DNA of 64,000 nt. Source: Kumtagia ephedrae. GTDB taxonomy: Bacteria; Pseudomonadota; Alphaproteobacteria; Rhizobiales; Rhizobiaceae. The stretch is taken from the NCBI RefSeq assembly GCF_003012745.1, contig NZ_PXYK01000009.1, positions 124,001 through 188,000 on the forward strand, in the 5' to 3' direction. The position numbers and the translations under genes were made by a program. Position 1 is the first letter of the stretch; the number at the start of each line of letters is the position of its first letter. The notes below the pieces were generated by a model. The model was not told the DNA's origin and did not search any database. It worked only from the letters and a program-made list of their open reading frames with translations. Shown piece by piece: positions 51,889 to 61,199 of the stretch.

Positions 51889-52172
51889 AACATCAGTGGA
51901 TAGCCCTTTGCCTTGCCGGCATCGGTCGCCCGCGTAGCCTTCGTCTCGGCGACGTCTCTCGGAAGCACCGCGACGACGCAGATGCCCTTTCGGTGCGCCG
52001 TGATCATCACCCGGTAGGCCTGGTCCTCGGACAGCCGGAACTCGCCCTTGAGCACGGTGACGACAAACGCGCGCGGCGTGAAATCGTCGTTGAGCAGGAT
52101 GACCTTGTGCAGCTTCGGCCGCTCGACCTTCGGCTTCGTCCTGGTACGGGGTTTGAGTACGGTTTCGGGCAT
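51867..52172 (-). CDS. clpS: ATP-dependent Clp protease adaptor ClpS
   Basis: A 101-residue adaptor that delivers N-degron substrates to ClpAP. N-terminal extension is Lys/Arg-rich and unstructured (KPRTRTKPKVERPKLHKV); the folded core starts at VILLNDDFTPRAFVVTVLKG with the substrate-binding pocket and continues MITAHRKGICVVAVLPRDVAE. It matches the short alphaproteobacterial ClpS forms. ATG 52172 is the start next to the core. No clpA is adjacent in the window. The stop lies in a strong hairpin. Confidence 0.92.
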   Translation of the reverse strand: MPETVLKPRTRTKPKVERPKLHKVILLNDDFTPRAFVVTVLKGEFRLSEDQAYRVMITAHRKGICVVAVLPRDVAETKATRATDAGKAKGYPLMFTTEPEE

Positions 52173-52325
52173 CGGCGGAGCACTACGAACAAGCGCAAAT
52201 CGTGGCACATCGGGACGCGGCGGTCCACTGCCGGGTCAAAGCGGCACGCTGTCTGTACCGGCTGTCCACTGGCGAGCATACGCTTCGGAGCCAGGCCGAT
52301 CCGACTCCTCTGGACGATGTTGCCC

Positions 52326-53507
52326 CTACCGCCGCAACACCGCGCTCAGCACATCCCTGATCCCGATCGCGCCGACGAAGCGCGACTGGTCGTCGAACAG
52401 CGCGACCGGCGCCGTCTGCGAGCGGTGCATGGCAAGCATCACCGTCTTCAGCGAGGTGCCCGGCGTGGCCCAGAACACCTGCGCGGCCTCCTCCGGTTGT
52501 CCCTCGACATCGGCGCAGGAAGTCCACGCCGCCGGCTTGCCGTGCCGCTCGGCGGCGGCCACGAGGCCGTCCGTGTCGATCTTGAAGCGTGTCGTCTTGC
52601 GCCGGTCGAGCCAGACCCAGCCGTCGCCGTCGGCCTCCAGCTCGTGCAGGCTGCGCATCACGTTCCACGCCGTGAGCACCGACAGCGGGTTCACGTTGGC
52701 GATGAAGTCGCGGACATAAGCATTGGCCGGTCTCAGGACGATGTCCTCGGGTGGGCCGGACTGTACGATGCGCCCGCCCTCCATGATGGTGATCGTGTTG
52801 CCGATCTTGAGCGCCTCCTCCAGGTCGTGGCTGACGAAGATGATGGTCTTCTTCAGTCGCTTCTGAAGCTGCAGCAGCTCGTCCTGCAGTTTTGTGCGGA
52901 TCAGCGGGTCGAGGGCGGAAAACGGCTCGTCCATCAACAGGATGGGCGCCTCGGTGGCGAAGGCACGCGCCAGCCCGACGCGTTGCTGCATGCCGCCGGA
53001 GAGCTCGTGCGCGTATTTCTTCGACCATTGATCGAGATGGACCAGCTCGAGCTGCTTTCGGACGCGCTCCTTGCGCTCGGCCTCCGGCACGCCGGAAAGC
53101 TCCAGCCCGAAGCCGACATTCTCCTCGACCGTGCGCCAGGGCAGCAGCCCGAACTGCTGGAACACCATCGCCACGCATTCACGGCGGATCTTGCGCAACT
53201 TGTCCTCGCCGCAGGATACGACGTCGGCAGACCAGTCGCCGTCATGGACGATGACCTCGCCGCGGGTGACCTTGTTCAGACCATTGACGGCGCGCAGGAG
53301 GGTGGATTTGCCGGAACCGGAAAGACCCATCAGGACGGAGATTTCCCCTTCCTTGACCGTAAGATTGGCGCCGGCGCAGCCAAGCACGCTACCGGTCTGT
53401 TCGAGAATTTCCGAGCGGCTGGCGCCCCGGTCGAGCATCGCGAGTGCGCCGGCGGTGTCGAGACCGAAGATGATGTCGACATTCTTGAAATCGACGGCGA
53501 CGTTCAT
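52326..53507 (-). CDS. choV: Choline ABC transporter ATPase ChoV
   Basis: A 393-residue ATPase of the proline/glycine betaine/choline family: Walker A GLSGSGKST, Q-loop MVFQQF, signature LSGGMQQRVGLARAFA, Walker B ILLMDEPFSALDP and switch His in FVSHDLEEA. The N-terminus (VDFKNVDIIFG) and the C-terminal extension (about 270-393) ending in a CBS-like segment (SRFVGAIGIRDVLSAV) match ChoV/ProV. It overlaps choW by four bases. The order choX-choW-choV fits the Sinorhizobium choline operon. Confidence 0.9.
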   Translation of the reverse strand: MNVAVDFKNVDIIFGLDTAGALAMLDRGASRSEILEQTGSVLGCAGANLTVKEGEISVLMGLSGSGKSTLLRAVNGLNKVTRGEVIVHDGDWSADVVSCGEDKLRKIRRECVAMVFQQFGLLPWRTVEENVGFGLELSGVPEAERKERVRKQLELVHLDQWSKKYAHELSGGMQQRVGLARAFATEAPILLMDEPFSALDPLIRTKLQDELLQLQKRLKKTIIFVSHDLEEALKIGNTITIMEGGRIVQSGPPEDIVLRPANAYVRDFIANVNPLSVLTAWNVMRSLHELEADGDGWVWLDRRKTTRFKIDTDGLVAAAERHGKPAAWTSCADVEGQPEEAAQVFWATPGTSLKTVMLAMHRSQTAPVALFDDQSRFVGAIGIRDVLSAVLRR

Positions 53508-54361
53508 TTCTTGCCTCCTCCCACGTCGATACGCGTCATCCGGTCGAGCACGATCGCCAGGACCACGATGGCGAATCCTGCTTCGAGGCCGAGCGGGATG
53601 TTGACGGAGTTCAGCGCCCTGACCACCGGCTTGCCGAGGCCGTTGGCGCCGATCAGTGCGGCGATGACAACCATGGACAGGCACAGCATGATGCATTGCG
53701 TCAGCCCCGCCATGATGGTGGGGAGCGCCGCCGGCAGCTCGACCTTCCACAGGAGCTGGCGTTTCGTCGCCCCGAATGCTGCACCCGCCTCCAGCATGGG
53801 CTTGGGCACCGAGGTGATGCCGAGATAGGTCAGGCGGATCGGCGCGGGTGCTGCGAAGATCACCGTTACGATCAGACCGGGCGCGATGCCGAGGCCGAAC
53901 AGGATCAGCACCGGGATGAGGTAGACGAAGGTGGGCATGGTCTGCATCAGGTCGAGCACCGGCTGCAGCACGCGCCAGACCCGCTCGCTATGCGCCGCCC
54001 AGATGCCGACCGGGATGCCGATGGTCATGGAGGCCGCGGCGGCCGCCACCACCAGCACCAGAGTCTCGACAGTCTCCTTCCAGAGGTTCTGGTTGATGAT
54101 GAAGAGCAGTCCGATGGTGACCGCCAGCGCCAGCTTCCAGGACCGCTGCAGGAAATAGGCAAGCGCGGCGATCAGCAGGACAAGCAGGACGGGCGGCACC
54201 ATCAGGAGCAATCCGATGAGCCCGTTGAGCACCACCGTCAGTCCGTCGGCGATCGAATCGAACAGCCATTCGAGATTGCTGGTCAGGAAATCGAAGAAGG
54301 CCTTACCCCAGCGGCCGATCGGAATCTTGAAGCTGGCGATGAAAGCTGAAATCGGATCCAC
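53504..54361 (-). CDS. choW: Choline ABC transporter permease ChoW
   Basis: A 285-residue inner-membrane permease with about seven helices and an N-terminal amphipathic stretch (FKIPIGRWGKAFFDFLTSNL). The EAA-type loop is AGAAFGATKRQLLWKVELPA followed by ALPTIMAGLTQ, as in ProW/OpuAB. The N-terminus lacks the long extension of E. coli ProW. It shares four bases with choV and follows choX after 130 bases that contain a hairpin. Confidence 0.9.
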   Translation of the reverse strand: MDPISAFIASFKIPIGRWGKAFFDFLTSNLEWLFDSIADGLTVVLNGLIGLLLMVPPVLLVLLIAALAYFLQRSWKLALAVTIGLLFIINQNLWKETVETLVLVVAAAAASMTIGIPVGIWAAHSERVWRVLQPVLDLMQTMPTFVYLIPVLILFGLGIAPGLIVTVIFAAPAPIRLTYLGITSVPKPMLEAGAAFGATKRQLLWKVELPAALPTIMAGLTQCIMLCLSMVVIAALIGANGLGKPVVRALNSVNIPLGLEAGFAIVVLAIVLDRMTRIDVGGGKK

Positions 54362-54381
54362 GCTGTCCCCTCATAGGTTTC

Positions 54382-54401
54382 GGGGCGACCCTCGCCGCCC
54401 C
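54382..54401. promoter_or_regulatory. Stem-loop between choX and choW
   Basis: GGGGCG (54382-54387) pairs with CGCCCC (54396-54401). A hairpin after the binding-protein gene commonly lowers read-through and so raises its level relative to the permease. This function is inference. Confidence 0.45.
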
Positions 54402-54491
54402 GTGCCTCTGCTGCGATGCGGAGCGGAGAGCCGGCGCCGCCGCGCGCCGGACCCCTCCCCCCGGAGAACGATGCCGCCGGCGCTTGCCGGA

Positions 54492-55439
54492 TCAGCCGCC
54501 GAGCGCCGTCTTGACAGCCGCGGCCGCGTCGCCGCCGTCGAACGACGTGACGCCGGCCAGCCAGGGCGTGACGGTGTCCGGATTGGCCTTCAGCCATTCG
54601 GTGGCCGCCGCCTTAGGATCCTTGCCGTCATTGAGGATCGCGCCCATGATCTCGTTCTCCATCTTCAGCGTGAAGACGAGATTGGACACGAACTTGCCGA
54701 CGTTCGGGCAGTCGGTGAGATAGCCGGCGCGGACGTTGGTATGGACGGTTGCGCCGCCGAAATTCGGGCCGAACACCTCGTCGCCGCCCGACAGATAGGC
54801 CATCTCGATGTTGGCGTTCATCGGATGCGGCTCCCAGCCGAGGAAGACCACGTCCTCCTTGGAACTTGCCGCTTTCTGCACGGCGGACAGCATGCCTGCC
54901 TCGGAACTCTCCACCAGCTCGAAGCCGGAGAGATCGAACTTGCCGGAGGAGATCATGTCGAGGATGAGCCGGTTGCCGTCATTGCCGGCCTCGATGCCGT
55001 AAATCTTGTTGCCGAGCTTGTCCTTGAACTTGGCGATGTCGGCGAAGTCCTTGAGACCGGCATCGTAGGTGAATTTAGGCACCGCAAGCGTGTACTTGGC
55101 GCCTTCGAGATTGGTCTTGATCGATTCGACGGACTTGTCTTCCAGATACGGCTTGATGTCGGCTTCCATGGTCGGCATCCAGTTGCCGAGAAACACGTCG
55201 ATGTCCTTCGACGACAGCGACGTGTAGGTGACCGGCACAGACAGGACCTGGACGTCCGGCTCGTAGCCGAGCGCCTCCAGAATGACCGAGGCCGTCGCGG
55301 TAGTGGCTGTGATGTCGGTCCAGCCGACATCGGCGAAGCGGACTTTCTTGCAGCTGTCGGGGTCGGCAGCCAACGCCGGAGCGGCGGCCAGCATTGCCGC
55401 CATGCCGGCAGACAGCGCGTACAGTTTTATGCGTGACAT
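54492..55439 (-). CDS. choX: Choline-binding periplasmic protein ChoX
   Basis: A 315-residue solute-binding protein. Signal peptide of about 24 residues (LSAGMAAMLAAAPALAADP). Aromatic residues equivalent to the ChoX choline cage occur in VGWTDITATTA, FLGNWMPTME, KFTYDAG and FLGWEPHPMN. Two cysteines (about 30 and 245) may form a disulfide. ATG 55439 directly precedes the signal sequence. First gene of choXWV on the minus strand; the promoter is expected at 55440-55681. Confidence 0.9.
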   Translation of the reverse strand: MSRIKLYALSAGMAAMLAAAPALAADPDSCKKVRFADVGWTDITATTATASVILEALGYEPDVQVLSVPVTYTSLSSKDIDVFLGNWMPTMEADIKPYLEDKSVESIKTNLEGAKYTLAVPKFTYDAGLKDFADIAKFKDKLGNKIYGIEAGNDGNRLILDMISSGKFDLSGFELVESSEAGMLSAVQKAASSKEDVVFLGWEPHPMNANIEMAYLSGGDEVFGPNFGGATVHTNVRAGYLTDCPNVGKFVSNLVFTLKMENEIMGAILNDGKDPKAAATEWLKANPDTVTPWLAGVTSFDGGDAAAAVKTALGG

Positions 55440-55681
55440 GCGAGATAGTCTCCCATTGATATTTTTTCGGTCGCAGCGTTCCGCCGCGTTTGGCTGCCGC
55501 AAGCCAAACACCATTCTCCTGCGGTTTCAAGCGCAATGGCCGCGCAACCTACGCCAAGCGGTTGTCAAATGGCGACAGATCGATTTCGTCTGACGACAAG
55601 GCAGTAGGCGAATCGTCTTTTATTCGCGGAAGGCGCCACATATATTCGCTGCCACCTGACGCCGGTCCCGGGGAGAGCATG

Positions 55682-56770
55682 ATGGCGACGCTGCAGAACT
55701 TCGATGCTGAAATTGCCAAGACGAAGCAGGTCGTGGAGGAGATGCGCTCCAAGATCGAACAGTCCGGCACGGTCCTCGACAAGCTCGCCACGACCGACAA
55801 GAAAATCGGCGCGGAGGATTTCGACATCGAGAACGCCCGCATCCAGGACGTTCTCAAGCAGCAGAAGGTGATGGAATCGAACATCGCCGATCTGATCATC
55901 GGGCTGGAGGACGCCACCAACGTCTTCGGCACCGAGTTCGAGAACATGAAGAGCTTCACCGGCTGGGAGAGTTTTGTCGGCATCTTCTCCGACGAGACCA
56001 AGCAGCGCATGCGTACCGATCGCGTGCGCAATATGTCGCTGGCCGGCAATCTGCAGGAACTGCTGTCCAAATCGGACACCATCGTCGGCATCCTGAAGGC
56101 GCAGAAGGAGGTGCTGACCGACCGCTACAAAACCTCGGAGACGAGCCTTGCCACCGTCATCGAGCGGCGCAAGAGCACCATGGCCAGCCTCGAGGCGGTG
56201 CAGAAGCGCATCGAGGAGTTGAACCCGCTGCTGCTCGACATCGAGAACAGGATCGCCGCCTCGACCAGCCAAAAGGAACGCACCGAACTGGAAGGCGAGC
56301 GCTCGAACCTCGCGACGGAATACAACGAGAAGCAGGCGAAGGAGCAGGAGTTGCTGGCCGAGAGCCAGACGCTGGAGCGTTACACCTCGATGTTCCAGAC
56401 GTTCGTCGATTCGCTCAACAACCAGATCGCCGCGCAGAACACGCTGATCAACAAGCTGACCATCGACACCGAGCAGCGCATCGTCCTCTACAAGGCGCTT
56501 GAGGACAGCTTGAAGACCGCCGCCCAGCAGGAGGTGGCGCACAAGATCAACACGCTGGGCAGCAAGGTGGACAACACCGCGGAGGAGACGATGGCCGGCA
56601 TCGGCGCGGCGGCGCAGAAGCACATCGGCGACCTCCTGGAGATGCATGAGAAGAACATGGTGGCCACCGCCGACATCCAGCGCCGCAAGAAGCTCGCCGA
56701 CGATGCCTTCGCGCGCCGGTTCGAGGATGTGCTGCGCAAGCACAACGCGTCCGATTACGTGCAGTCGTAG
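55682..56770 (+). CDS. Long coiled-coil protein, TelA-like
   Basis: A 362-residue, almost wholly helical protein with Leu/Glu/Lys heptads (about 1-90, 120-300), no signal peptide and a C-terminal stretch KHIGDLLEMHEKNMVATADI. It resembles the toxic-anion-resistance (TelA/KlaA) type in overall layout but I could not match a diagnostic motif, so function is unknown. ATG 55682 or 55679 follow GGGGAG. It opens a same-strand run to the end of the window that includes an AAA+ ATPase and membrane proteins. Confidence 0.6.
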   Translation: MATLQNFDAEIAKTKQVVEEMRSKIEQSGTVLDKLATTDKKIGAEDFDIENARIQDVLKQQKVMESNIADLIIGLEDATNVFGTEFENMKSFTGWESFVGIFSDETKQRMRTDRVRNMSLAGNLQELLSKSDTIVGILKAQKEVLTDRYKTSETSLATVIERRKSTMASLEAVQKRIEELNPLLLDIENRIAASTSQKERTELEGERSNLATEYNEKQAKEQELLAESQTLERYTSMFQTFVDSLNNQIAAQNTLINKLTIDTEQRIVLYKALEDSLKTAAQQEVAHKINTLGSKVDNTAEETMAGIGAAAQKHIGDLLEMHEKNMVATADIQRRKKLADDAFARRFEDVLRKHNASDYVQS

Positions 56771-56812
56771 TCTGCCAACCTTGTTGACGGGTCTGCCTTG
56801 AGTTTCTCCTCA

Positions 56813-56967
56813 TCCCCCTCTGTCCTGCCGGACATCTCCCCCTCGAGGGGGGAGATCAGCCGGCCGTTTTGGTTTCGGCAATCACCCACGTTGGAAACTG
56901 AGTGGCGTGCTCAAAACTGCCAATCCCCCTCCTTGAGGGGGAGATGTCCGGCAGCACAGAGGGGGGT
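56813..56967. repeat. Long imperfect inverted repeat (REP-like)
   Basis: The left arm (about 56813-56856) has CCCCCTCTGTCCTGCCGGAC and ATCTCCCCCTCGAGGGGG; the right arm (about 56920-56967) has the complement CCTTGAGGGGGAGATGTCCGG then CAGCACAGAGGGGG. The arms are separated by about 65 bases. It resembles dispersed inverted repeats of Mesorhizobium (recollection). It occupies most of the gap before the next gene. Confidence 0.7.
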
Positions 56968-57000
56968 GCGAAGGAGCTCAAGCCGACCGGAACACCTTGC

Positions 57001-58149
57001 ATGACAACCCCCGCCTCCGATCCGGCCGTCCGCTATTTCGACGCCATATCAGCCGCCCTCGACGGGCTTGGCGTCTTCATGCGCGACGATTCCTCGCCGC
57101 TCTATCGCCATGGCATCGTGGCAAAGGTAGTGGCCGATTACATCGCCCGGCTGGAGATATCCTTCGGCTGCTGGCGCAACCGCCTGGGTTTTCTCGACAA
57201 ATTCCGCATCTCGCGCGCCGAGAGCGGTTTTCCGGTGTTCCAGAACCTGCTGGAGCTGGAGAACGACCGGCGCACTGCCGACAAGCGGCTGGCGGCGATC
57301 CCGGAACCGGACGAACTGCGGGCCGAGATGGCCGACTTCATCCTGCGCCACAAGGAGTTCCCGGAGGCCCTGCAGCGCTCGATGGCCGAGCGCCTCTATC
57401 TCGAGGGCATCGGCGCGGGCGCGGTGTTCAGCCCGTTCAACCTTGCGCAGACCGTCAAGGTCTCGGTCAATCCGAAGACGTTCCGCCCCTACTACCTCGT
57501 CCACTGGGCAGCCTTCGACGGCAGCGCCAACCTGCCGCTGATCTACATGGCGACGATCGAGGATTCCTCGCCGGCGATGGTCGAGCAGCTGGTCGCCGAA
57601 AACGGCAAGCTCAACGAGAAGATCGATATCCCGCTGCCCGTCGACGGCCTGCTCAATCCTGAGCTGGCACACCGTTTCGACGACTTCACCGAGAAGAACT
57701 CGGCCTACACGCTGTCGCCGGCCACCATCGCCACCAATCTCGACAAGGATTTCGAGACGCTGCACCCCAAGCAGCTGCGCCGCGTCGTGCTCGGCCCCTT
57801 CTATTCGGCAGGGATCACCGAGAACAATTCGGTGGTGACCGAGGTACTGTCGAAGGTGCGCAAGCCGGAAAACGCCTGGCTGCTCACCTGGACGCAGCAG
57901 GAGGTGTTTTCGAAGGCCGAGAAGCCGGGACGCCGCGGCCTGTGGTCGAGCGAGAAGTCGACGCAGGAGTTCCACATCAACACCGACGACCTCGAGGCCG
58001 CGCGCCAGGGCGTGTCCAGCTACGAGAAGCACGCGCTGGTGCCGCACGAGGCCTATCAGGCGCTCTACGCCGCCGGCGAGGCGCGAAAGATCTTCGACGG
58101 CTACAAGGTGCACATCCTGTCGAAAGGACAGGTGGTGAGCGATGTGTGA
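57001..58149 (+). CDS. Uncharacterised 382-residue protein
   Basis: A 382-residue soluble protein with no recognised motif. The start MTTPASDPAVRYFDAISAAL leads into helical regions; DYIARLEISFGCWRNRLGFL and ELHPK-like segments suggest an alpha/beta fold. The centre has VHWAAFDGSANLPLIYMATI and the tail IFDGYKVHILSKGQVVSDV. No signal peptide or transmembrane helix is seen. It lies between the coiled-coil protein and Fic genes, on the same strand. ATG 57001 has only a weak site. Confidence 0.6.
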   Translation: MTTPASDPAVRYFDAISAALDGLGVFMRDDSSPLYRHGIVAKVVADYIARLEISFGCWRNRLGFLDKFRISRAESGFPVFQNLLELENDRRTADKRLAAIPEPDELRAEMADFILRHKEFPEALQRSMAERLYLEGIGAGAVFSPFNLAQTVKVSVNPKTFRPYYLVHWAAFDGSANLPLIYMATIEDSSPAMVEQLVAENGKLNEKIDIPLPVDGLLNPELAHRFDDFTEKNSAYTLSPATIATNLDKDFETLHPKQLRRVVLGPFYSAGITENNSVVTEVLSKVRKPENAWLLTWTQQEVFSKAEKPGRRGLWSSEKSTQEFHINTDDLEAARQGVSSYEKHALVPHEAYQALYAAGEARKIFDGYKVHILSKGQVVSDV

Positions 58150-58197
58150 GGGCGTGGCCACAATCGGCACAACCCACCATCTTGCGGGGTGGCCCGA

Positions 58198-58989
58198 ATG
58201 ATTTCGGTCGCGACCGTTTCCGCCAAGAAGCGGCAGCTCGATGCCCTCAGGAAGGCAATCCGACCCGGTGCGCTGGACGGTCTGGAACATAGTCAGCGGA
58301 TCGACATCACCTACACATCCAATGCCATAGAGGGCAACACGCTGACCGCCGGCGAAACGGCGCTGGTACTGGAAAAGGGCATAACGGTCAGCGGAAAACC
58401 GCTTCGGGATCACCTCGAGGCCATCGACCACGCGCAGGCGCTTGCCTGGGTGTTGGAGATCGCCGCTCAAACCGAAACGCCGGTCAGCGAGACAGATGTT
58501 CGCAACCTGCATCGGCTCGTCGTCGCAAAATCCAATCCCGACATCGCGGGGCGATACGCTGATCGTCCGCGTTACGTGAACACCGATGCAGGAAGCTACG
58601 ACTTTCCAGCGCCTATCGAGATTCCGGCGCTGATGCAGGCCTTTTGCAGTTGGCTGGCCGCAGAAAAGGATTCGCCTAAAGCCGCCTTTGAAGCCCACTT
58701 GCGGCTTGTCGGCATCCATCCGTTCAACGACGGCAACGGTCGTACGGCGCGTCTGCTCATGAATCTGGTTCTGGCGCGCGCCGGTTATCCGCCGATAGCC
58801 ATCCGCCCCGGGGACCGGCCGGCCTATATTTCGGCGCTTGAAGCGTCGCAGCGCGGCGAAGGCCATGCCGCATTTGACAAGCTGCTGTTTAGCCGGCTCG
58901 ACCAGACTTTGGACATGTATCTCGCCGCTGCGCAACAGGCGCAGGACGTGACCGCCACCTCCGGCAAGATTGTACCGATGAGGACGTGA
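58198..58989 (+). CDS. Fic family protein
   Basis: A 263-residue Fic enzyme, which transfers AMP or related groups onto proteins. The active-site motif is HPFNDGNGRTAR with catalytic His174 and the phosphate-binding loop. A class II N-terminal inhibitory helix motif is present as SNAIEGN (about 41-47), so the protein carries its own antitoxin-like helix. GTG 58189 is an alternative start. The stop overlaps the region just before the next start (ATG 58992, 2 bases after). It is same-strand with the AAA+ ATPase. Confidence 0.88.
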   Translation: MISVATVSAKKRQLDALRKAIRPGALDGLEHSQRIDITYTSNAIEGNTLTAGETALVLEKGITVSGKPLRDHLEAIDHAQALAWVLEIAAQTETPVSETDVRNLHRLVVAKSNPDIAGRYADRPRYVNTDAGSYDFPAPIEIPALMQAFCSWLAAEKDSPKAAFEAHLRLVGIHPFNDGNGRTARLLMNLVLARAGYPPIAIRPGDRPAYISALEASQRGEGHAAFDKLLFSRLDQTLDMYLAAAQQAQDVTATSGKIVPMRT

Positions 58990-58991
58990 CG

Positions 58992-60902
58992 ATGGACGCC
59001 GGCCTGACCACCATCCCCGAAGCCGACATCGAGAAACACCAGGCCACCGCGCAGTCGATGATCACGCGGGTGGTGGTGCTGGAGGATTCTTCGCGCGAAT
59101 CCGGCACCGCGCTTGCCGGCACCAACCGGCGCTTCGTCTCGACCGTTTCGACCGGCTCGGTACGGCGTACCCGCGAGGTCGAGTTGACCAGGACGGTCGG
59201 AGCCGTACGCCCCGGCGACCCGCTGATGTCGATCGGCCAGCACGCGCTTCTGTTCCGCGCCCGCCGCGGCATCGCCATCGCCCTGGCTGTCGCCGACGTC
59301 TTTGCCAGGGCAACCGACCTGGAGAGTCTGCAGGCCAGGAATGCGCGTGCGCCGCTGGAAGGCGAGGAAGCGGCGCAGTTCAAGAAACTTCTATCGGCCG
59401 CGGCTTACATATCGGCCTTCTCCTTCGCCTCCTATCTCTGGCAGCTCGTTGATTCCGACGGGGAGGCGCCGAATGACGTGGCCGAGCCGCATTTCGCCTT
59501 CGATACGGCGCAGGATGCGCTGAAGGCGCTGGTCGCCGGGCTAGACCACGCAGTTTCCGGCGTCAAGGACGAGGCCGACCTTGCCATCCGCGCCAAGGCT
59601 TTCGCCCGTGTCGCCATCGATGGTCTTCTGACACGAAAAGGCCGCTTCGACGGCATCGGCGCCTTCGAGGACGCCCATATCCGCATCGATGCGGACGATT
59701 TTACCCTCGACGGCTTCGATGTGGCGCCGGGACCCAAGACGAAACCGCTGGTGATGACCTTCAAGAAGCCGGAGGAGGTCGTCGGCAACCACATCGCGAA
59801 ATACCAGTCGGTGAAGCTGGCCAAGATGCTGATTGCCTACGACTTCGACCGGCAGCTCAACCCCTTCGTCGAGCTCGGCGGGTTTCTGTTCACCTTCATC
59901 GGCGACGGCGCGCCCGGTACCGGCAAGACGACGCTGATCCAGATGATCGCCGGGCTGGTCAACGGCTACGCGCAGGTGGCCGGCTATCCCTTTCACTACG
60001 AGAATTTCGGCGTCGACCAAATCTCCTCCTACCAGGGCAAATCGGGGCAGAACTGCCGCGCCTTCATCGACAACGTGCTGAACCCGCGCGCCATCGGCTT
60101 CGGCACCATCGACGACATCGACCAGGTGGCGGCGAAACGCTCCGACGATCGCGCGTCCGCCGGCCAGCACGAGATCACCGGCGTTCTGATGGCGGCCTTT
60201 TCCGGCGCCATGACGGTGATCCGCGGCAACTGCTCCTTCGGCATGTTTTCCAACTATCCGGAGAATGTCGACGACGCCCTGCGGCAGCGGGCCGGCGCCC
60301 GCTGGCTTGTCGACGGGCCGCAGACGAAAGACGACTATGTCGACATCTTCGTGCTGCTCGCCGGCAAGAACCACAAGATCCCGTTGGGCGACCACGACCT
60401 CTATGCCGCCCAGGAAATCCAGCGCGCCGTCGCCGAGGCCTATGAGGAGCATGCAAAGCCACAGGAAGACGGGCTGATGAAAGTCTACGAGCGCTTCATG
60501 AAGGAGAACGGCGCGCCGAAAACCATGGAAGACGTCGGGACCTATCTGCACCTGATCAAGGAGGCGGAGCCGCGCTTCACCGGCCGCGCCATCAAGAATG
60601 TCACCGACGCCATCAAGATGCGGGCAATGGACATCGAACTGCCAGACGACTGGTTCGAAAAGCCCGAAGCGTTCATGCACAAGGGCTATGATGACAAGAA
60701 AGCCATGATCGAGGAACTGCGCGGGCCGTTTTCGATGGACATGGTCATGCAGGAGATCAACCGCTACGCCGATTCCGAATTCCGCTATTCCGACAAGTCC
60801 GACGACGCCGCAGTGGGCAAGCTGATCCGCGACGCGAGGCTGCGCGAGCGGGCGGTGAAGGAGATGGAAGCGCTGAAGGCGCAGGGGTTGTGGAATGCTT
60901 GA
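58992..60902 (+). CDS. AAA+ ATPase, uncharacterised
   Basis: A 636-residue protein with a long N-terminal region (about 1-285), then an AAA+ core with Walker A FIGDGAPGTGKTTL (about 303-315), Walker B IGFGTIDDID (about 368-377), an Asn/Arg segment QRAGARWLVDGP, and helical C-terminus. The N-terminal region is predicted soluble. It may remodel or move the neighbouring large proteins. The start ATG 58992 follows GAGG with good spacing. It follows the Fic stop immediately. Confidence 0.78.
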   Translation: MDAGLTTIPEADIEKHQATAQSMITRVVVLEDSSRESGTALAGTNRRFVSTVSTGSVRRTREVELTRTVGAVRPGDPLMSIGQHALLFRARRGIAIALAVADVFARATDLESLQARNARAPLEGEEAAQFKKLLSAAAYISAFSFASYLWQLVDSDGEAPNDVAEPHFAFDTAQDALKALVAGLDHAVSGVKDEADLAIRAKAFARVAIDGLLTRKGRFDGIGAFEDAHIRIDADDFTLDGFDVAPGPKTKPLVMTFKKPEEVVGNHIAKYQSVKLAKMLIAYDFDRQLNPFVELGGFLFTFIGDGAPGTGKTTLIQMIAGLVNGYAQVAGYPFHYENFGVDQISSYQGKSGQNCRAFIDNVLNPRAIGFGTIDDIDQVAAKRSDDRASAGQHEITGVLMAAFSGAMTVIRGNCSFGMFSNYPENVDDALRQRAGARWLVDGPQTKDDYVDIFVLLAGKNHKIPLGDHDLYAAQEIQRAVAEAYEEHAKPQEDGLMKVYERFMKENGAPKTMEDVGTYLHLIKEAEPRFTGRAIKNVTDAIKMRAMDIELPDDWFEKPEAFMHKGYDDKKAMIEELRGPFSMDMVMQEINRYADSEFRYSDKSDDAAVGKLIRDARLRERAVKEMEALKAQGLWNA

Positions 60903-60928
60903 TGATTGAAGCCACGGCCGCCATCCAC

Positions 60929-60950
60929 TATGTCTAGCTAAGCTAGCTAG
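60929..60950 (+). promoter_or_regulatory. Operator-like palindrome of the phd/vapC operon
   Basis: TAGCTA-AGC-TAGCTA (within 60934-60950) lies just before the ribosome-binding site GGAGG of the Phd gene. A weak TTGAAG (60906-60911) / TATGTC (60929-60934) pair with 17-base spacing overlaps it. This fits autorepression by the antitoxin (inference). Confidence 0.5.
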
Positions 60951-60959
60951 GAGGCTGCG

Positions 60960-61199
60960 ATGCATGTTGGTACTTTTGAAGCCAAGAACCGACTCAGTTC
61001 ATTGTTGGACATGGTCGTGGCCGGTGAAGAGGTGACTATCACGCGCAACGGAAAACCTATCGCCCGTCTCGTACCTGTCGAAACGCGAGACCTGGAGAGC
61101 GCGCGCAGCGCTGCGGAGGGTTTAAGGGCAATTCGTGCGCGAAGCCGGCCCGGGCCTGAAAGCCTTAAAGACCTTGTCAATGAGGGGCGGCGGTATTGA
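60960..61199 (+). CDS. Phd/YefM-type antitoxin
   Basis: A 79-residue antitoxin: HVGTFEAKNRLSSLLDMVVA, GEEVTITRNGKPIARLVPVE is the Phd/YefM fold, and the C-terminal helix is Arg-rich. Its stop overlaps the toxin start (TTGA). A strong GGAGG lies seven bases before the ATG. The antitoxin binds both toxin and operator. Both genes are intact here, unlike the PIN and HicA loci. Confidence 0.87.
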   Translation: MHVGTFEAKNRLSSLLDMVVAGEEVTITRNGKPIARLVPVETRDLESARSAAEGLRAIRARSRPGPESLKDLVNEGRRY

